A stretch of DNA of 64,000 bases from CAYNLK01 sp964398055 (GCA_964398055.1 CAYNLK010000006.1:124001-188000); one strand, 5' to 3'. Counted from the stretch's first letter, positions 7,903-16,505 are shown. Notes: generated from the sequence alone by a model not told the origin. Translations and numbers: made by a program.

Positions 7903-8622
7903 ATGCCAAAGTCGCGCACCAAAGTTGTTGCCTGCGCCACGGTCATCGAAGAGATGCTCCCGTTTCTGCCGGCCGGCATCGAGCATGAAATTTTGGATTT
8001 TGGACTGCACCTCCGCCCCGAAAAACTCCGCCAAACCCTGCAAGCAACCATTGACGCCGCCAGCGCCACGGCCGATACCATTATCCTCGGCTACGGCCTG
8101 TGCTCGATGGCCGTGGTTGGTTTAACCGCTCGCAACTGCACCCTGGTTGTGCCCCGCGTTGACGACTGTATTGCCATCTTCTTGGGTTCCCACGCCGCCT
8201 ATAAAGCACAATCCAGCCAGGAACCGGGCACCTATTACCTGACCAAAGGCTGGATCGAGGTCAGCGACACCCCCTTTGAAGAGCATGCCCGCCTGGTAGA
8301 ACGGTACGGGCAGGCCCAGGCCGACCGCATCATGCAGTTGATGCTCAAAAATTACACCCGCCTGGCCTACATCGATACCGGCCAGCACGACCAGGAGCGT
8401 TACCGGGAGTATAGTCGCCGCGCCGCGGCCCGATTTGGGCTGCGTTATGAGGAAATTCCGGGCGCCGACACCCTGATCAAAAAGATGATCTATGGGCCGT
8501 GGGATGACGATTTTGTGGTGGCCCGGCCCGGCCAAACCATCACGTACGCCGACTTCAAAACCAACGGCACCACTATGTGCCACCTGCCAGGGCTGTCACT
8601 CAAGCCCCCAGAGGCAGGCTGA
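7903..8622 (+). CDS. DUF1638 domain protein
   Basis: 239 residues covering the whole DUF1638 domain: an N-terminal VVACATVIEEM, a central TIILGYGLCSMAVVGL followed by VVPRVDDCIAIFLGS, and YYLTKGWIE. Conserved Cys (CATVIEEM, GLCSM, DDC) and acidic residues suggest a metal site, perhaps zinc. The biochemical role is not established, to my knowledge. From memory such genes often sit with corrinoid methyltransferase genes, as here. It is first in an operon with an MtrH-like methyltransferase, a corrinoid protein and a UroD-like protein. The ribosome site (GGAATA) is weak. Confidence 0.85.
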   Translation: MPKSRTKVVACATVIEEMLPFLPAGIEHEILDFGLHLRPEKLRQTLQATIDAASATADTIILGYGLCSMAVVGLTARNCTLVVPRVDDCIAIFLGSHAAYKAQSSQEPGTYYLTKGWIEVSDTPFEEHARLVERYGQAQADRIMQLMLKNYTRLAYIDTGQHDQERYREYSRRAAARFGLRYEEIPGADTLIKKMIYGPWDDDFVVARPGQTITYADFKTNGTTMCHLPGLSLKPPEAG

Positions 8623-8755
8623 TAGCTGATACCCGTCCCCCCCACAATTATTGAAAGGAGACTAACCGAATCTGCAATGCTGCAACGAGTGATGAAAATA
8701 GAGTTTATTCGCCATTCGTACATTCGCATATTCGCCTATTTTCAAGGGAGCGCTT

Positions 8756-9556
8756 ATGGAAATTATTGGTGAAAAAATTAACGGAACGCGCCAACGGGTG
8801 GCCCAGGCTATTGCCGAGCGGGATACCGCCTTCATTCAGGAGTTGGCCCGCCAACAAGCCGAGGCCGGCGCAACCTGGCTGGATGTCAATGCCGGCACTC
8901 ATCCCCAGCAGGAGCCGGACGACCTGATCTGGCTGATCGAAACTATTCAGGCGGTGGTCGATACGCCGCTGTGCCTGGACAGCGCCAATCCCAAAGCCCT
9001 GGCGGTGGCCATCAAAGCCGTCAATAAAACTCCCATGATTAACTCGATCAGCGGCGAAGCGGAGCGACTGGCCGGCATTACGCCGCTGGTGGCTGAGTCC
9101 GGCGGTAAAGTGATTGCCCTGGCGATGGGCGATAAGAAAATTCCCGAAACCAGCGCCGCTCGGCTGGCCGTCATTCACCAGGTTTTGGAGGCTACCCGGG
9201 CCGCTACCATCCCCGACGAACATATCTACGTTGACCCGTTGGCGATGACCCTCAGCACCAATATTCACAGCGGCCAAATTTTCTTTGAGACTATGCGGGC
9301 CGTCCATGAGGTCTACCCGGCGGTCCATTTTACAGCCGGCTTAAGCAATATCTCCTTTGGTTTGCCGGCCCGCTCCTACATAAACCGGGCTTTCTTGACC
9401 CTGGCCCTGGCCGCCGGTCTGGATAGCGCCATTCTTGATCCGCTGGATCGGGAGCTGCGGGCGGCGCTCGTGGCGGCCGAACTGGTGTTGGGCCGCGACC
9501 GTCATTGTTTGAACTACACCCGGGCTTATCGGGCCGGGGTATTCAATAAATCTTAA
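8756..9556 (+). CDS. Methyltetrahydrofolate:corrinoid methyltransferase (MtrH/AcsE-like)
   Basis: 266 residues forming a DHPS-like TIM barrel. MEIIGEKINGTR at the start, WLDVNAGTHPQQEPDDL (pterin-binding Asp/Asn), LCLDSANPKAL and INSISGE match the pterin-binding family that includes AcsE and MtgA. It should transfer the methyl group between a corrinoid protein and tetrahydrofolate, feeding C1 units into the folate pool. ATG follows GGGAG. It is second in the operon, just ahead of its likely corrinoid partner. The direction of transfer (demethylation or synthesis) cannot be told from sequence. Confidence 0.9.
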   Translation: MEIIGEKINGTRQRVAQAIAERDTAFIQELARQQAEAGATWLDVNAGTHPQQEPDDLIWLIETIQAVVDTPLCLDSANPKALAVAIKAVNKTPMINSISGEAERLAGITPLVAESGGKVIALAMGDKKIPETSAARLAVIHQVLEATRAATIPDEHIYVDPLAMTLSTNIHSGQIFFETMRAVHEVYPAVHFTAGLSNISFGLPARSYINRAFLTLALAAGLDSAILDPLDRELRAALVAAELVLGRDRHCLNYTRAYRAGVFNKS

Positions 9557-9619
9557 TGGGCCGGGGTAGAAGCCCCATTCGGAGCTTTTGCCCCATCTAA
9601 TTATTCAAGGAGGCTGGTT

Positions 9620-10249
9620 ATGTCACAAAAACTGATTGACGCCATCGCTGACATGCGGGAGGAAGAAGCCCTCAAATTAGTCAGCGAGATGGTCGAGAGT
9701 GGTTCTAAGCCGATGGTGATCCTGGATGCCGTCAGGGAGGCCATGGACATCGTTGGCCGGCGCTACGAGGAGGGCGCTTACTTTTTGCCTGAACTGGTGC
9801 TGGCGGGCGAGATGATGAACCAGATCACCGATATGATCAAGTCTGAGCTGGTCAAGGCGCCGCCGGTTGAGCGTCGCGGCAAGGTGCTCATCGGCACGGT
9901 GGAGGGCGACATCCACAACATCGGCAAGGATATTGTTAGCTTTATGCTCGATGTCAACGGCTTTGAGGTCCTTGATCTGGGCGTCGATGTCACCCCCCAA
10001 AAATTCACCGAGGCCGTCCGGGAGTTCCAGCCCCAGGTAGTCGGCCTGAGCGGCTTCCTGACCCTGGCCTTTGACGCGATGAAAGAGACCGTTGAGGCGA
10101 TCAAAAAAGCCGGTTTCCGCGACAAAGTCAAAATCATGATCGGCGGCGGCCAGATGGACGATCAGGTCAGGGCGCATGCCGGCGCCGATGCCTATGGCAA
10201 AGATGCTATGACGGCTGTTAAACTGGCCAAAGATTGGATAGGAGGGTAA
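9620..10249 (+). CDS. Corrinoid protein of the methyltransferase operon
   Basis: 209 residues with the same two-domain plan as the divergent copy: a helical cap (about 3-80), then a B12 domain with Asp97, His99 and Gly102 in GDIHNIGKD, VVGLSGFLT and IGGGQ. AAGGAGG lies 8 nt before the ATG. It ends 4 bp before the UroD-like gene, so the two are surely co-transcribed. It should carry the methyl group from the UroD-like enzyme to the MtrH-like enzyme. It is clearly different in sequence from the 6096-6764 protein (for example NDIHDIG against GDIHNIG), so this is not a recent duplication. Confidence 0.93.
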   Translation: MSQKLIDAIADMREEEALKLVSEMVESGSKPMVILDAVREAMDIVGRRYEEGAYFLPELVLAGEMMNQITDMIKSELVKAPPVERRGKVLIGTVEGDIHNIGKDIVSFMLDVNGFEVLDLGVDVTPQKFTEAVREFQPQVVGLSGFLTLAFDAMKETVEAIKKAGFRDKVKIMIGGGQMDDQVRAHAGADAYGKDAMTAVKLAKDWIGG

Positions 10250-10253
10250 TACC

Positions 10254-11603
10254 ATGGACAAGAAATGGGCACAAATGTCAGCAGATGAAAAGCAGGCAGC
10301 GGTGTTTGAAAAGTTGCTTTCGCCGAAGGACCCGGAGGGGAATGACCTTAAATTCCAAAGCCCGGAGGCAGAGGCTAACTATAAAGCCAGCATCACCAGA
10401 ATTAAAGATGCTATTCAGTTGAAAGAGCCGGATCGGGTGCCGGTCACGATACTTCCGAGCATGTTCCCTTTTATTAACGCCGGGATGACCATTCAAGAGG
10501 CCATGTATGACTACGACAAATGCACCGCGGCCTTTAAGGAATTCATCTTGGAGTTTAAGCCGGATATGCATATCGGCGCGGCCGCGCCGGGTCCAGGCAA
10601 ATTCTTTGAGATTCTTGACTACAAATTATATGCCTGGCCGGGCCATGGCGTCTCACCTGAACATAGCTACCAGTGCAATGAGGGAGAATACATGACGGCG
10701 GACGAATATGATCTCTTGATGATCGACCCGTCGTTTTACTTCAGCAATTTCTACCTGCCGCGTGTATTCGGCGCGTTAGGGGGATTCAAGATGCTCCCAC
10801 CTCTCACCAGCATCCTCGAAATGTATGGGGTCGCCTTTAATTTTGTACCCTATGGGCTACCCCCCGTTCAAAGCACCTTTCAGGCCCTTTTTGAAGCCGG
10901 GGCTGAAGCCCTGAAATGGGCGATAGCTATGGGTGGCTCAAATGGTGAGTTGACCACATTGGGGTTTCCGAATATCCTCGGCGGGTTTACCAAGGCGCCG
11001 TTTGATGTCATTGGCGATACCCTCCGCGGCACCAAAGGGATCATGCTGGATATATACCGGCAGCCCAACAAGCTACTCGCCGCCATGGAAACCCTAACGC
11101 CCATCATGATCGGGATGGGGGTGGGCGCGGCCCAACAGACCGGGAATCCTTTAATCTTCATCCCGCTCCATAAAGGCGCTGATGGTTTCCTCTCCGATGA
11201 GCAATTCAAGAAATTCTACTGGCCTACTCTGAAACAGGTCATCGTCGGCTTAATCGAGAATGGCTGCATCCCATTTCCGGCGCTCGAGGGGCATTGGAGC
11301 TCGCGTCTGGAAGTTATTCAAGATATCCCGAAGGGTAAGACAGCCTGGATGGTTGACCAGACAGATATGGTGAAGGTCAAAGAAACATTGGGTCAGAATG
11401 CTTGCCTCATCGGCAACGTGTCCTCCTCCATGTTGAGATTAGGCACGCCTGAGGAGGTGAGAGATTACGCCAAGAAACTCATTGATACTGTGGGTAAAGG
11501 CGGCGGTTTTATTATGGGCAATGGGGCGTTCTTTGATGAGGCCAGGCCGGAGAATGTCAAGGCGATGGTTGGGACCGCCAAGGAATATGGCGTTTACAAA
11601 TAG
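10254..11603 (+). CDS. UroD-superfamily methyltransferase, probable substrate:corrinoid methyltransferase
   Basis: 449 residues, longer than true uroporphyrinogen decarboxylase (about 350). Family features are RVPVTILPSMFP near the N-terminus, a central FQALFEAG region, PLHKGADGFLSDEQFKKFYWP, FPALEGHWSSRLE (His and Glu as possible zinc ligands), and LIGNVSSSMLRLGTPEEV near the end. MtaA, MtbA and CmuA belong to this superfamily. Position directly after the corrinoid protein (GGAGGG ribosome site) makes it the likely enzyme that demethylates the unknown substrate. The heme pathway is an unlikely role, because no other heme genes are near and the context is C1 metabolism. Confidence 0.88.
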   Translation: MDKKWAQMSADEKQAAVFEKLLSPKDPEGNDLKFQSPEAEANYKASITRIKDAIQLKEPDRVPVTILPSMFPFINAGMTIQEAMYDYDKCTAAFKEFILEFKPDMHIGAAAPGPGKFFEILDYKLYAWPGHGVSPEHSYQCNEGEYMTADEYDLLMIDPSFYFSNFYLPRVFGALGGFKMLPPLTSILEMYGVAFNFVPYGLPPVQSTFQALFEAGAEALKWAIAMGGSNGELTTLGFPNILGGFTKAPFDVIGDTLRGTKGIMLDIYRQPNKLLAAMETLTPIMIGMGVGAAQQTGNPLIFIPLHKGADGFLSDEQFKKFYWPTLKQVIVGLIENGCIPFPALEGHWSSRLEVIQDIPKGKTAWMVDQTDMVKVKETLGQNACLIGNVSSSMLRLGTPEEVRDYAKKLIDTVGKGGGFIMGNGAFFDEARPENVKAMVGTAKEYGVYK

Positions 11604-11682
11604 TAAATTGTAGTAACTGCTCAACTTGAACCTTGCGGCCGCCGACCGGGGCCGAAAGCCCCCTATGGGCTGACCGCAGACA

Positions 11683-11743
11683 GCGGACCGCCGACCGCCG
11701 AGAGGATTGTCAGTGTATATTGAGACGGCGGTCGGCGGTCCGC
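11683..11743. terminator. Large hairpin between convergent genes
   Basis: Perfect 18-bp arms at 11683-11700 (starting GCGGACCGCC) and 11726-11743, with a 25-nt loop. There is no T-tract, so it is not a canonical intrinsic terminator. It sits between the converging UroD-like and GT-C genes and could block read-through or protect 3' ends in both directions. Confidence 0.55.
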
Positions 11744-11759
11744 CAGCGGTGGTTGGCGG

Positions 11760-13235
11760 TCAAGGCGCGAGGTAAGGCAGCACAAACCAAAATGGACTGA
11801 GCGCCGCCAGCCCGGCCAGGCCGCCATAGCCAAGCGCCAGCAGCCATCCCGCCGGGACCAGCCAGCGCCGGGCCAGCCAGGCTCGACCTGTAGCCAGGGC
11901 AAAGGCCAGCCCGACCAGCAATATGGCCCATTTGTCCGGATTTCCTCCAAGAAGGCCGCTAATCACCAGCCAGGCCAGGGCGATCCCCAACCCGCCGGCC
12001 AGCCACCAGCGCCAGCGCGGGCTGACCGCTTCGGCCAATCCCAGGGCAAAGAGTAACCCCAACGGGATCAGAGCTGGAAAGAGATAACGTCCCTGAAATT
12101 GAACAAAGGTCAGGTTGTACCAGAGATAGCCCAGTATCGTCAAGCCAATAGTCAAGGCCAGTAATCCCAACGCCCGGCGCGGCCCGGCTGACAGGCGACC
12201 GCGAGGTGTGCCACGCCAAATCCTCATAAGCCAACCCACCACCCCGCCCACGGCGACCAGCGTTAGCAGGTTAAGCAGCAGGTAGGTGCGGCCGTCCATC
12301 GGCACGGCCATCCAGCCAAATTGACCCCAAAAACTGTGGAAGGTTGTAGTAGCAAAATTACTGAGGTAGGTACTCCAGCCGACCTCGGCCAGAAAATCGG
12401 CGGTGCGGAGTTGGCCAACCACCACCTCGTCGTGCCGGCGCAGGCCCAGCAGGTCGAATTGGCCGTAGAGGGCGGCATTACGCAGATACCATGGTAAAGC
12501 CAGCAGCAGGGCCAGGCCAAAGACCAGCAGGACCGGCCGGCCCAGGCCGGCCCAGTTTCGCTGCGGCGCGGCCCACCAGAGCGTGACTGCCGTCAGGGGG
12601 ATGGCGATGTAAACCGTCGTTTTGGTGATGAGGCCCAGCCCCAATAAAAAGCCCAGCAGCAGATCGGCCCGGCTGGAAGGAGGCGTCGCCGCGACCAGGC
12701 GGCGGGTCAGCAACAGCAACAGCCCGGCCAGGATCAACTCGGCCAGGGCGTCGTTATTGGCCGAGGCTACTATCGCCAAATGCATCGGCACAAAGGCGAC
12801 CAGGGCCATCGTCCCCAGGCTGATCTCGGCCCGGTTGGGAAAGATGGTCTGGCCAATCCAGAAAGCCAGCGCCACTACCCCGGCGCCCAGGAGCACCGAG
12901 AACAGCCGCAGCGCCGGCAGCGAGCCTTGACTCAAGGTGAAAATGGGTGAGGCCAGCGAGTAGTATAGCGGCGGTTGGTGGAACTCGTAGCAAATGCCGG
13001 CTATCGACAATTCGGGGGGAAAACGGCGGGCTTTTAACTCATCCAGATAGACCTGATCGTAGCAGCCCTGAACCAGTTGGGGAAAGCCGCCCTGGCTGGC
13101 TACATAATGGACGTAGTTGTAATGAGCCGGTTCGTCCGGGGCCTGCCAGAGGGGGGTTAGGTTGGCGTAGATGCCGCCAATGATCAGATAAGCCAGCAAG
13201 ATCAGGTAAAACAATGCGCCGCGTAGACCAGACAT
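11760..13235 (-). CDS. GT-C fold membrane glycosyltransferase (DUF2142/PMT-like)
   Basis: 491 residues with about 11-12 hydrophobic helices. After the first helix comes the luminal-type acidic loop PLWQAPDEPAHYNYVHY, then FHQPPLYYSLASPIF, both typical of lipid-linked sugar transferases of the PMT/DUF2142 group. It should transfer a sugar from a polyprenyl-phosphate donor to a glycan or protein outside the membrane. The start ATG at 13235 is supported by a promoter whose -10 box lies 9 nt upstream. The gene is monocistronic and near no glycan cluster, so the acceptor is unknown. Confidence 0.8.
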   Translation of the reverse strand: MSGLRGALFYLILLAYLIIGGIYANLTPLWQAPDEPAHYNYVHYVASQGGFPQLVQGCYDQVYLDELKARRFPPELSIAGICYEFHQPPLYYSLASPIFTLSQGSLPALRLFSVLLGAGVVALAFWIGQTIFPNRAEISLGTMALVAFVPMHLAIVASANNDALAELILAGLLLLLTRRLVAATPPSSRADLLLGFLLGLGLITKTTVYIAIPLTAVTLWWAAPQRNWAGLGRPVLLVFGLALLLALPWYLRNAALYGQFDLLGLRRHDEVVVGQLRTADFLAEVGWSTYLSNFATTTFHSFWGQFGWMAVPMDGRTYLLLNLLTLVAVGGVVGWLMRIWRGTPRGRLSAGPRRALGLLALTIGLTILGYLWYNLTFVQFQGRYLFPALIPLGLLFALGLAEAVSPRWRWWLAGGLGIALAWLVISGLLGGNPDKWAILLVGLAFALATGRAWLARRWLVPAGWLLALGYGGLAGLAALSPFWFVLPYLAP

Positions 13236-13244
13236 AGTGCCGCG

Positions 13245-13273
13245 ATTATAGTCTGGCGCGGAGGAGATGGCAA
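13245..13273 (-). promoter_or_regulatory. Promoter of the GT-C gene, near-leaderless
   Basis: On the minus strand TTGCCA (13268-13273), 17-bp spacer, TATAAT (13245-13250). The ATG at 13235 begins 9 nt after the -10 box, leaving a leader of at most a few nucleotides. Confidence 0.65.
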
Positions 13274-13295
13274 AAAGGTCTAATCCAGGCCACCC

Positions 13296-14066
13296 TCATC
13301 CATCAATTGCCGGATAGCTTGGCTCAGGAATACGACCTTCAATGAGGTCGGCCAGGCGGGCCTGGCTGCGGGACAGACCGGCCCGGACCAGGGTCTGGAG
13401 TTGAAAAAGATTGATTTGAGTGCGGGCCAGGCTTATTTCGGCTCGAAAGCGTTGTTGCCGCTGCCGGCGCTGCTCCGGCGTGGGCCGGTCGAAGACATCA
13501 ACCAGGGTCATAAATTCGTCTTCTACGTCTTTGGCTTGAACAAAAGCGCAGGCGCCCTGCCACAACTTGATTAGCTCGGGCAACGGGATACGGGGAATGA
13601 CATTGGGGACGGAGATAGCACAGAGCGCCCGGACCACGGCCGGGAAATCCTGGGTCTGCTGGCGGGCCAACTCGTCCAGGGCAGCAAAAGCAGTGCCGGG
13701 ATGGAGATGTTTGAATTGCAGCCATGTCTCCCGGCGCCACATATGTTTGGAGACCTCATCGACGCAAAGATGGCACAGGTAACCCAGGACAAAGGCCTGG
13801 GTAGCGGGCGGCAGGTAGGCAAAGGGGCAGGCTAAAAAATCTGCTTCCTGCCGGAGAAATGCAGCCGAACGATGGGTCGCCATGAAATCGTAATCACTGG
13901 TCCGGTCAAAAAAGTGGGTCTCTTTTTGGGTCAGGCTGGCGGAGAGCTTATCCACATCTGGGGCAATGCAGCCAAAGCAGAACTGGCCGTAAAAAGGCTG
14001 CCAGGGACTGTCCAGTTCCGGCCAGAGTCTTTCGGCAATCAAAAAGTGAACGTTGAAAGGAGCCAT
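13296..14066 (-). CDS. Zinc-dependent phospholipase C-family protein
   Basis: 256 residues of the Zn_dep_PLPC type. Likely metal ligands are in FNVHFLIAERL near the N-terminus, GCIAPDVDK, THFFDRTSDYDF, and GYLCHLCVDEVSKHMW (the HxxxD region). No signal peptide is visible, unlike secreted clostridial phospholipases, so this is the cytoplasmic form often left as hypothetical. The substrate is not known. Monocistronic; heptamer repeats lie right upstream of its ATG. Confidence 0.8.
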   Translation of the reverse strand: MAPFNVHFLIAERLWPELDSPWQPFYGQFCFGCIAPDVDKLSASLTQKETHFFDRTSDYDFMATHRSAAFLRQEADFLACPFAYLPPATQAFVLGYLCHLCVDEVSKHMWRRETWLQFKHLHPGTAFAALDELARQQTQDFPAVVRALCAISVPNVIPRIPLPELIKLWQGACAFVQAKDVEDEFMTLVDVFDRPTPEQRRQRQQRFRAEISLARTQINLFQLQTLVRAGLSRSQARLADLIEGRIPEPSYPAIDG

Positions 14067-14079
14067 AGGGTGTTAAATG

Positions 14080-14107
14080 GTGAATGGTGAATAGTGAATG
14101 GTGAATA
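14080..14107. repeat. Heptamer tandem repeat (GTGAATG/GTGAATA)
   Basis: Four head-to-tail 7-mers alternating GTGAATG and GTGAATA, next to the start of the phospholipase-like gene. Further 7-nt spaced words (GCCACCT, GTAACCT) appear near 14150-14185. Confidence 0.75.
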
Positions 14108-14291
14108 GCGAACCCGCAGGGCTAGTGTAGCGAATTGTGGATGTATGATCTGCCACCTGTAACCTGCCGCTTCGCGTGCCACCTGTCACCAATTACACGA
14201 CTTCAGGATTCTGCTAAAGTATAGCCAGGTCACTGCCGTTAATCAAGGACAGCAACCTCCCCGGCTGTGACTCGACCTTTTTGGCCCTTCT

Positions 14292-14299
14292 GTTATAAT
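14292..14299 (+). promoter_or_regulatory. Extended -10 of the TIR gene
   Basis: TGTTATAAT (TG at 14291-14292, TATAAT 14294-14299) lies 8 nt before ATG 14308. No good -35 is seen, as is common with extended -10 promoters. A leaderless or near-leaderless mRNA is likely. Confidence 0.5.
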
Positions 14300-14307
14300 T
14301 GAGGCTG

Positions 14308-15057
14308 ATGAACCAGCTCGCTCAGCCCAGCCAAGTTCGAAATCTGTCCTCGATTGAAGCGCTCCGGGAAGCTACCAAGTGGATCGTTGGACCGGTAGCG
14401 CAAACCTTGACCGGCCGGCCCTGGAAACGACTGCGCCGGCGGCTGTTGGCCCAGGCTTCCAAATTGCCCCATCAAACCTACCTTGATACTGCCTTGATGA
14501 CTCAGGCCGCGGCCGAAATGAGCCGCCTGACCTGGGAGATCCGCATCTTGCTGGAAGCTCACCGCCTGGAACCGGGTTCCAGTCAAATGGCCGGGATTCG
14601 CCGGCGAGCCGGCCAATTGGCCGCTTATTTGCTGCGGATTTACCGCCTGGACGCAGCCCAAGCGCCGCAACTACAAAAACTGGCCGCCGGGCGCCTGTCG
14701 ATCTTTGTCTCTTACAGCCGGGAAGATTGGCAGGAGTACGTCGAGCCGTTGGTGAACCGGTTGCGCCGGGCCGGTTTTGGGGTGTGGGTTGATCAATATT
14801 TGATCCGGGGCGGCCAGGATTGGCTCGACGAGATCAACCAGGCCCTTGAAAGTAGCGACGGCCTGGTCTTGTGTGTGTCGCCGGCAGCACTGGAGTCAAA
14901 GTATGTCAAAATGGAGTATCGTTATTTCTTGACCGAAGATAAGCCGATCCTGCCCTTGATGTGCCGCCCGGCCAAGCTGCCGGCTGAGCTTCGCCCCCTG
15001 CAATATATCCCGTATGCGCAACTGGACACCCTGATCGCCCGGTTGAGGGAGTTGTGA
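14308..15057 (+). CDS. TIR domain protein
   Basis: 249 residues. An all-helical N-terminal part (about 1-125) of no recognised family is joined to a C-terminal TIR domain (about 130-249). Motifs are SIFVSYSREDW (first strand and box 1), GVWVDQYLIRGGQDWLDEI (BB-loop region) and LCVSPAALESKYVKMEYRYF. Glu203 in the last motif is where the catalytic glutamate of NAD-cleaving TIR enzymes sits. It may be an NADase or signal producer, or a protein-interaction module. It stands alone, with no Thoeris, CBASS or argonaute partner next to it. ATG at 14308 is chosen over TTG 14299, which would overlap the -10 box. Confidence 0.82.
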   Translation: MNQLAQPSQVRNLSSIEALREATKWIVGPVAQTLTGRPWKRLRRRLLAQASKLPHQTYLDTALMTQAAAEMSRLTWEIRILLEAHRLEPGSSQMAGIRRRAGQLAAYLLRIYRLDAAQAPQLQKLAAGRLSIFVSYSREDWQEYVEPLVNRLRRAGFGVWVDQYLIRGGQDWLDEINQALESSDGLVLCVSPAALESKYVKMEYRYFLTEDKPILPLMCRPAKLPAELRPLQYIPYAQLDTLIARLREL

Positions 15058-15119
15058 GCAAGACTGAATGAGCCTGCCCCAACTGACCCGGTTCGATGTC
15101 AGTTCATTTTTCCATCAAA

Positions 15120-15344
15120 TCAAGCTGAATATCTAAAGATCGTCTTGATGTGCTTGCGCGCAACCGACTCAGGGTAAGCGGCGGCAATTTCAGTGATGGG
15201 ATATTCGGCCGAAATAAAATCCCAGGGGTTTAATTGGCCGTTGCGGACCCAGTCGCAGAGCTGGGTCTGGGCCTGGCGTTCGCTTGACCGGATTGGCCGC
15301 TTAACTACTATAGCAAGCTGCAATGACATCGGCAAGTTGCGCAT
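15120..15344 (-). pseudogene. Remnant of a dehydrogenase C-terminus (possibly zinc-type alcohol dehydrogenase)
   Basis: A short frame whose last 40 residues (LNPWDFISAEYPITEIAAAY then VARKHIKTIF) look like the end of a medium-chain alcohol dehydrogenase, where a basic strand closes the domain. The N-terminal domains with zinc and NAD sites are absent. It sits in the gap between the TIR gene and the SorC operon, so it looks like a decayed gene. Assignment is tentative. Confidence 0.35.
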
Positions 15345-15375
15345 GCAAATTTTTTACTAATTGTTCATTTTTTTG

Positions 15376-15407
15376 CACAAAAGACTTGACAACCGTTAAG
15401 TTTTGTG
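15376..15407. promoter_or_regulatory. Candidate SorC operator overlapping the promoter
   Basis: Imperfect inverted repeat CACAAAAGACTT (15376-15387) / AAGTTTTGTG (15398-15407) spans the -35 box. A wider pair TTGCAC / GTGCAA flanks it. Autoregulation by the SorC protein encoded next is the simplest reading. Confidence 0.45.
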
Positions 15408-15414
15408 TTAGAGT
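15386..15414 (+). promoter_or_regulatory. Promoter of the SorC regulator and operon
   Basis: TTGACA (15386-15391), 17-bp spacer, TAGAGT (15409-15414) with an extended -10 TG at 15406-15407. Confidence 0.65.
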
Positions 15415-15463
15415 AGTGCAAGATTTTTATAAAAGATTCATATTCTTGAATGGTTACCCCAAG

Positions 15464-16456
15464 ATGGACGAAGACCGTCTGGATTACCTGGCGCAGATTG
15501 CCAGTTGGTACTACGAAGACAACCTCAGCCAGGAAGCCATTGCCAAACGCATTGGCCGCTCCCCCTCCATGATCTCCCGCCTGCTGCAAGAAGCCCGAGA
15601 TAACAATTTGATCGAAATTCGAGTCCGTTTTCCGCTCAAACGCAATGCCGAGTTGGAGGAGCGGCTGCGTGAAACTTTTGGCCTGGCCCAGGCCTGGGTT
15701 CTGGCCAATCCGCCCGCTGACCGGGAGGCGTTATTCCACCGCCTGGGCAAATTAGGGGCGCGCTGTTTGCAGCAGCACCTGCAAGACAATGTCAAAATCG
15801 GCATCGGTTGGGGTACGGCCGTGTACCACGTGGTCCGGGCGATGCCTACGACTACGGTACAGGGCGCTACCGTCGTTCAGGTGATCGGCTCGATTGGTTC
15901 CGGCGACCCAACCGTCGATGGCACGCAAATGACCCGTTGGTTAGCGGAGAAATTAGATGCCACGACCCGCATTTTGCATGCCCCCCTAATTGTGGAAAAC
16001 AAAGCCATTGTCCAGTCGCTGCTCCAGGATCCGACAATTGCCGAAACGTTACGCTGGAGTACGCAGGTCGATGTCACCGTATTGGGGGTAGGGACCACCG
16101 ATCCCGTCTCCTCCGGGATGCGCCGGGCTGGCTATATGAGCGAAGCAACTTTGCAGGCGCTGCAGCAGGCCGGCGCAGTGGGCGATATTTTAGGCTTTCA
16201 CCTGGATATCAACGGCAACGTATTGGATGTTTCACTCAACCAACGGGTAATTGGGGCTTCAATCGAGTCGTTGCGTCGTGTCCCCACGTCGATAGTGGTG
16301 GCCAGCGGTGATAACAAAGTCCTGGCCGTTCTGGCTACTTTGCGCGGTGGTTATGCCGATATCCTAATTACCGATGCCGCCACCGCTTCAGCCGTACTAA
16401 CTCACCATGTTGAACCAGCCGTAACAACCCAACTTGAAACCTTAGCAACCCAATAA
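15464..16456 (+). CDS. SorC/DeoR-family sugar-binding transcriptional regulator
   Basis: 330 residues. An N-terminal helix-turn-helix (about 15-50: NLSQEAIAKRIGRSPSMISR) is followed by the SorC sugar-binding domain (about 60-325), with IGIGWGTAVYHV, VVQVIGSIGSG and LGVGTTDP, which form the phosphosugar pocket in LsrR and CggR-like proteins. Members respond to a phosphorylated sugar made by the operon kinase. ATG at 15464 is chosen; the upstream open frame runs through the promoter. It heads a 10-kb operon, and an inverted repeat over its own promoter suggests autoregulation. Confidence 0.9.
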   Translation: MDEDRLDYLAQIASWYYEDNLSQEAIAKRIGRSPSMISRLLQEARDNNLIEIRVRFPLKRNAELEERLRETFGLAQAWVLANPPADREALFHRLGKLGARCLQQHLQDNVKIGIGWGTAVYHVVRAMPTTTVQGATVVQVIGSIGSGDPTVDGTQMTRWLAEKLDATTRILHAPLIVENKAIVQSLLQDPTIAETLRWSTQVDVTVLGVGTTDPVSSGMRRAGYMSEATLQALQQAGAVGDILGFHLDINGNVLDVSLNQRVIGASIESLRRVPTSIVVASGDNKVLAVLATLRGGYADILITDAATASAVLTHHVEPAVTTQLETLATQ

Positions 16457-16505
16457 GTTTGAACGACGTCGACTCAAATACTATCTCCAATGAAGGAGGC
16501 TAACT

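Noticed and set aside
10254..11603. HemE (uroporphyrinogen decarboxylase) assignment
   Set aside because: It is about 100 residues too long, lies in a corrinoid operon, and its His/Glu motif fits the methyltransferase branch of the superfamily.
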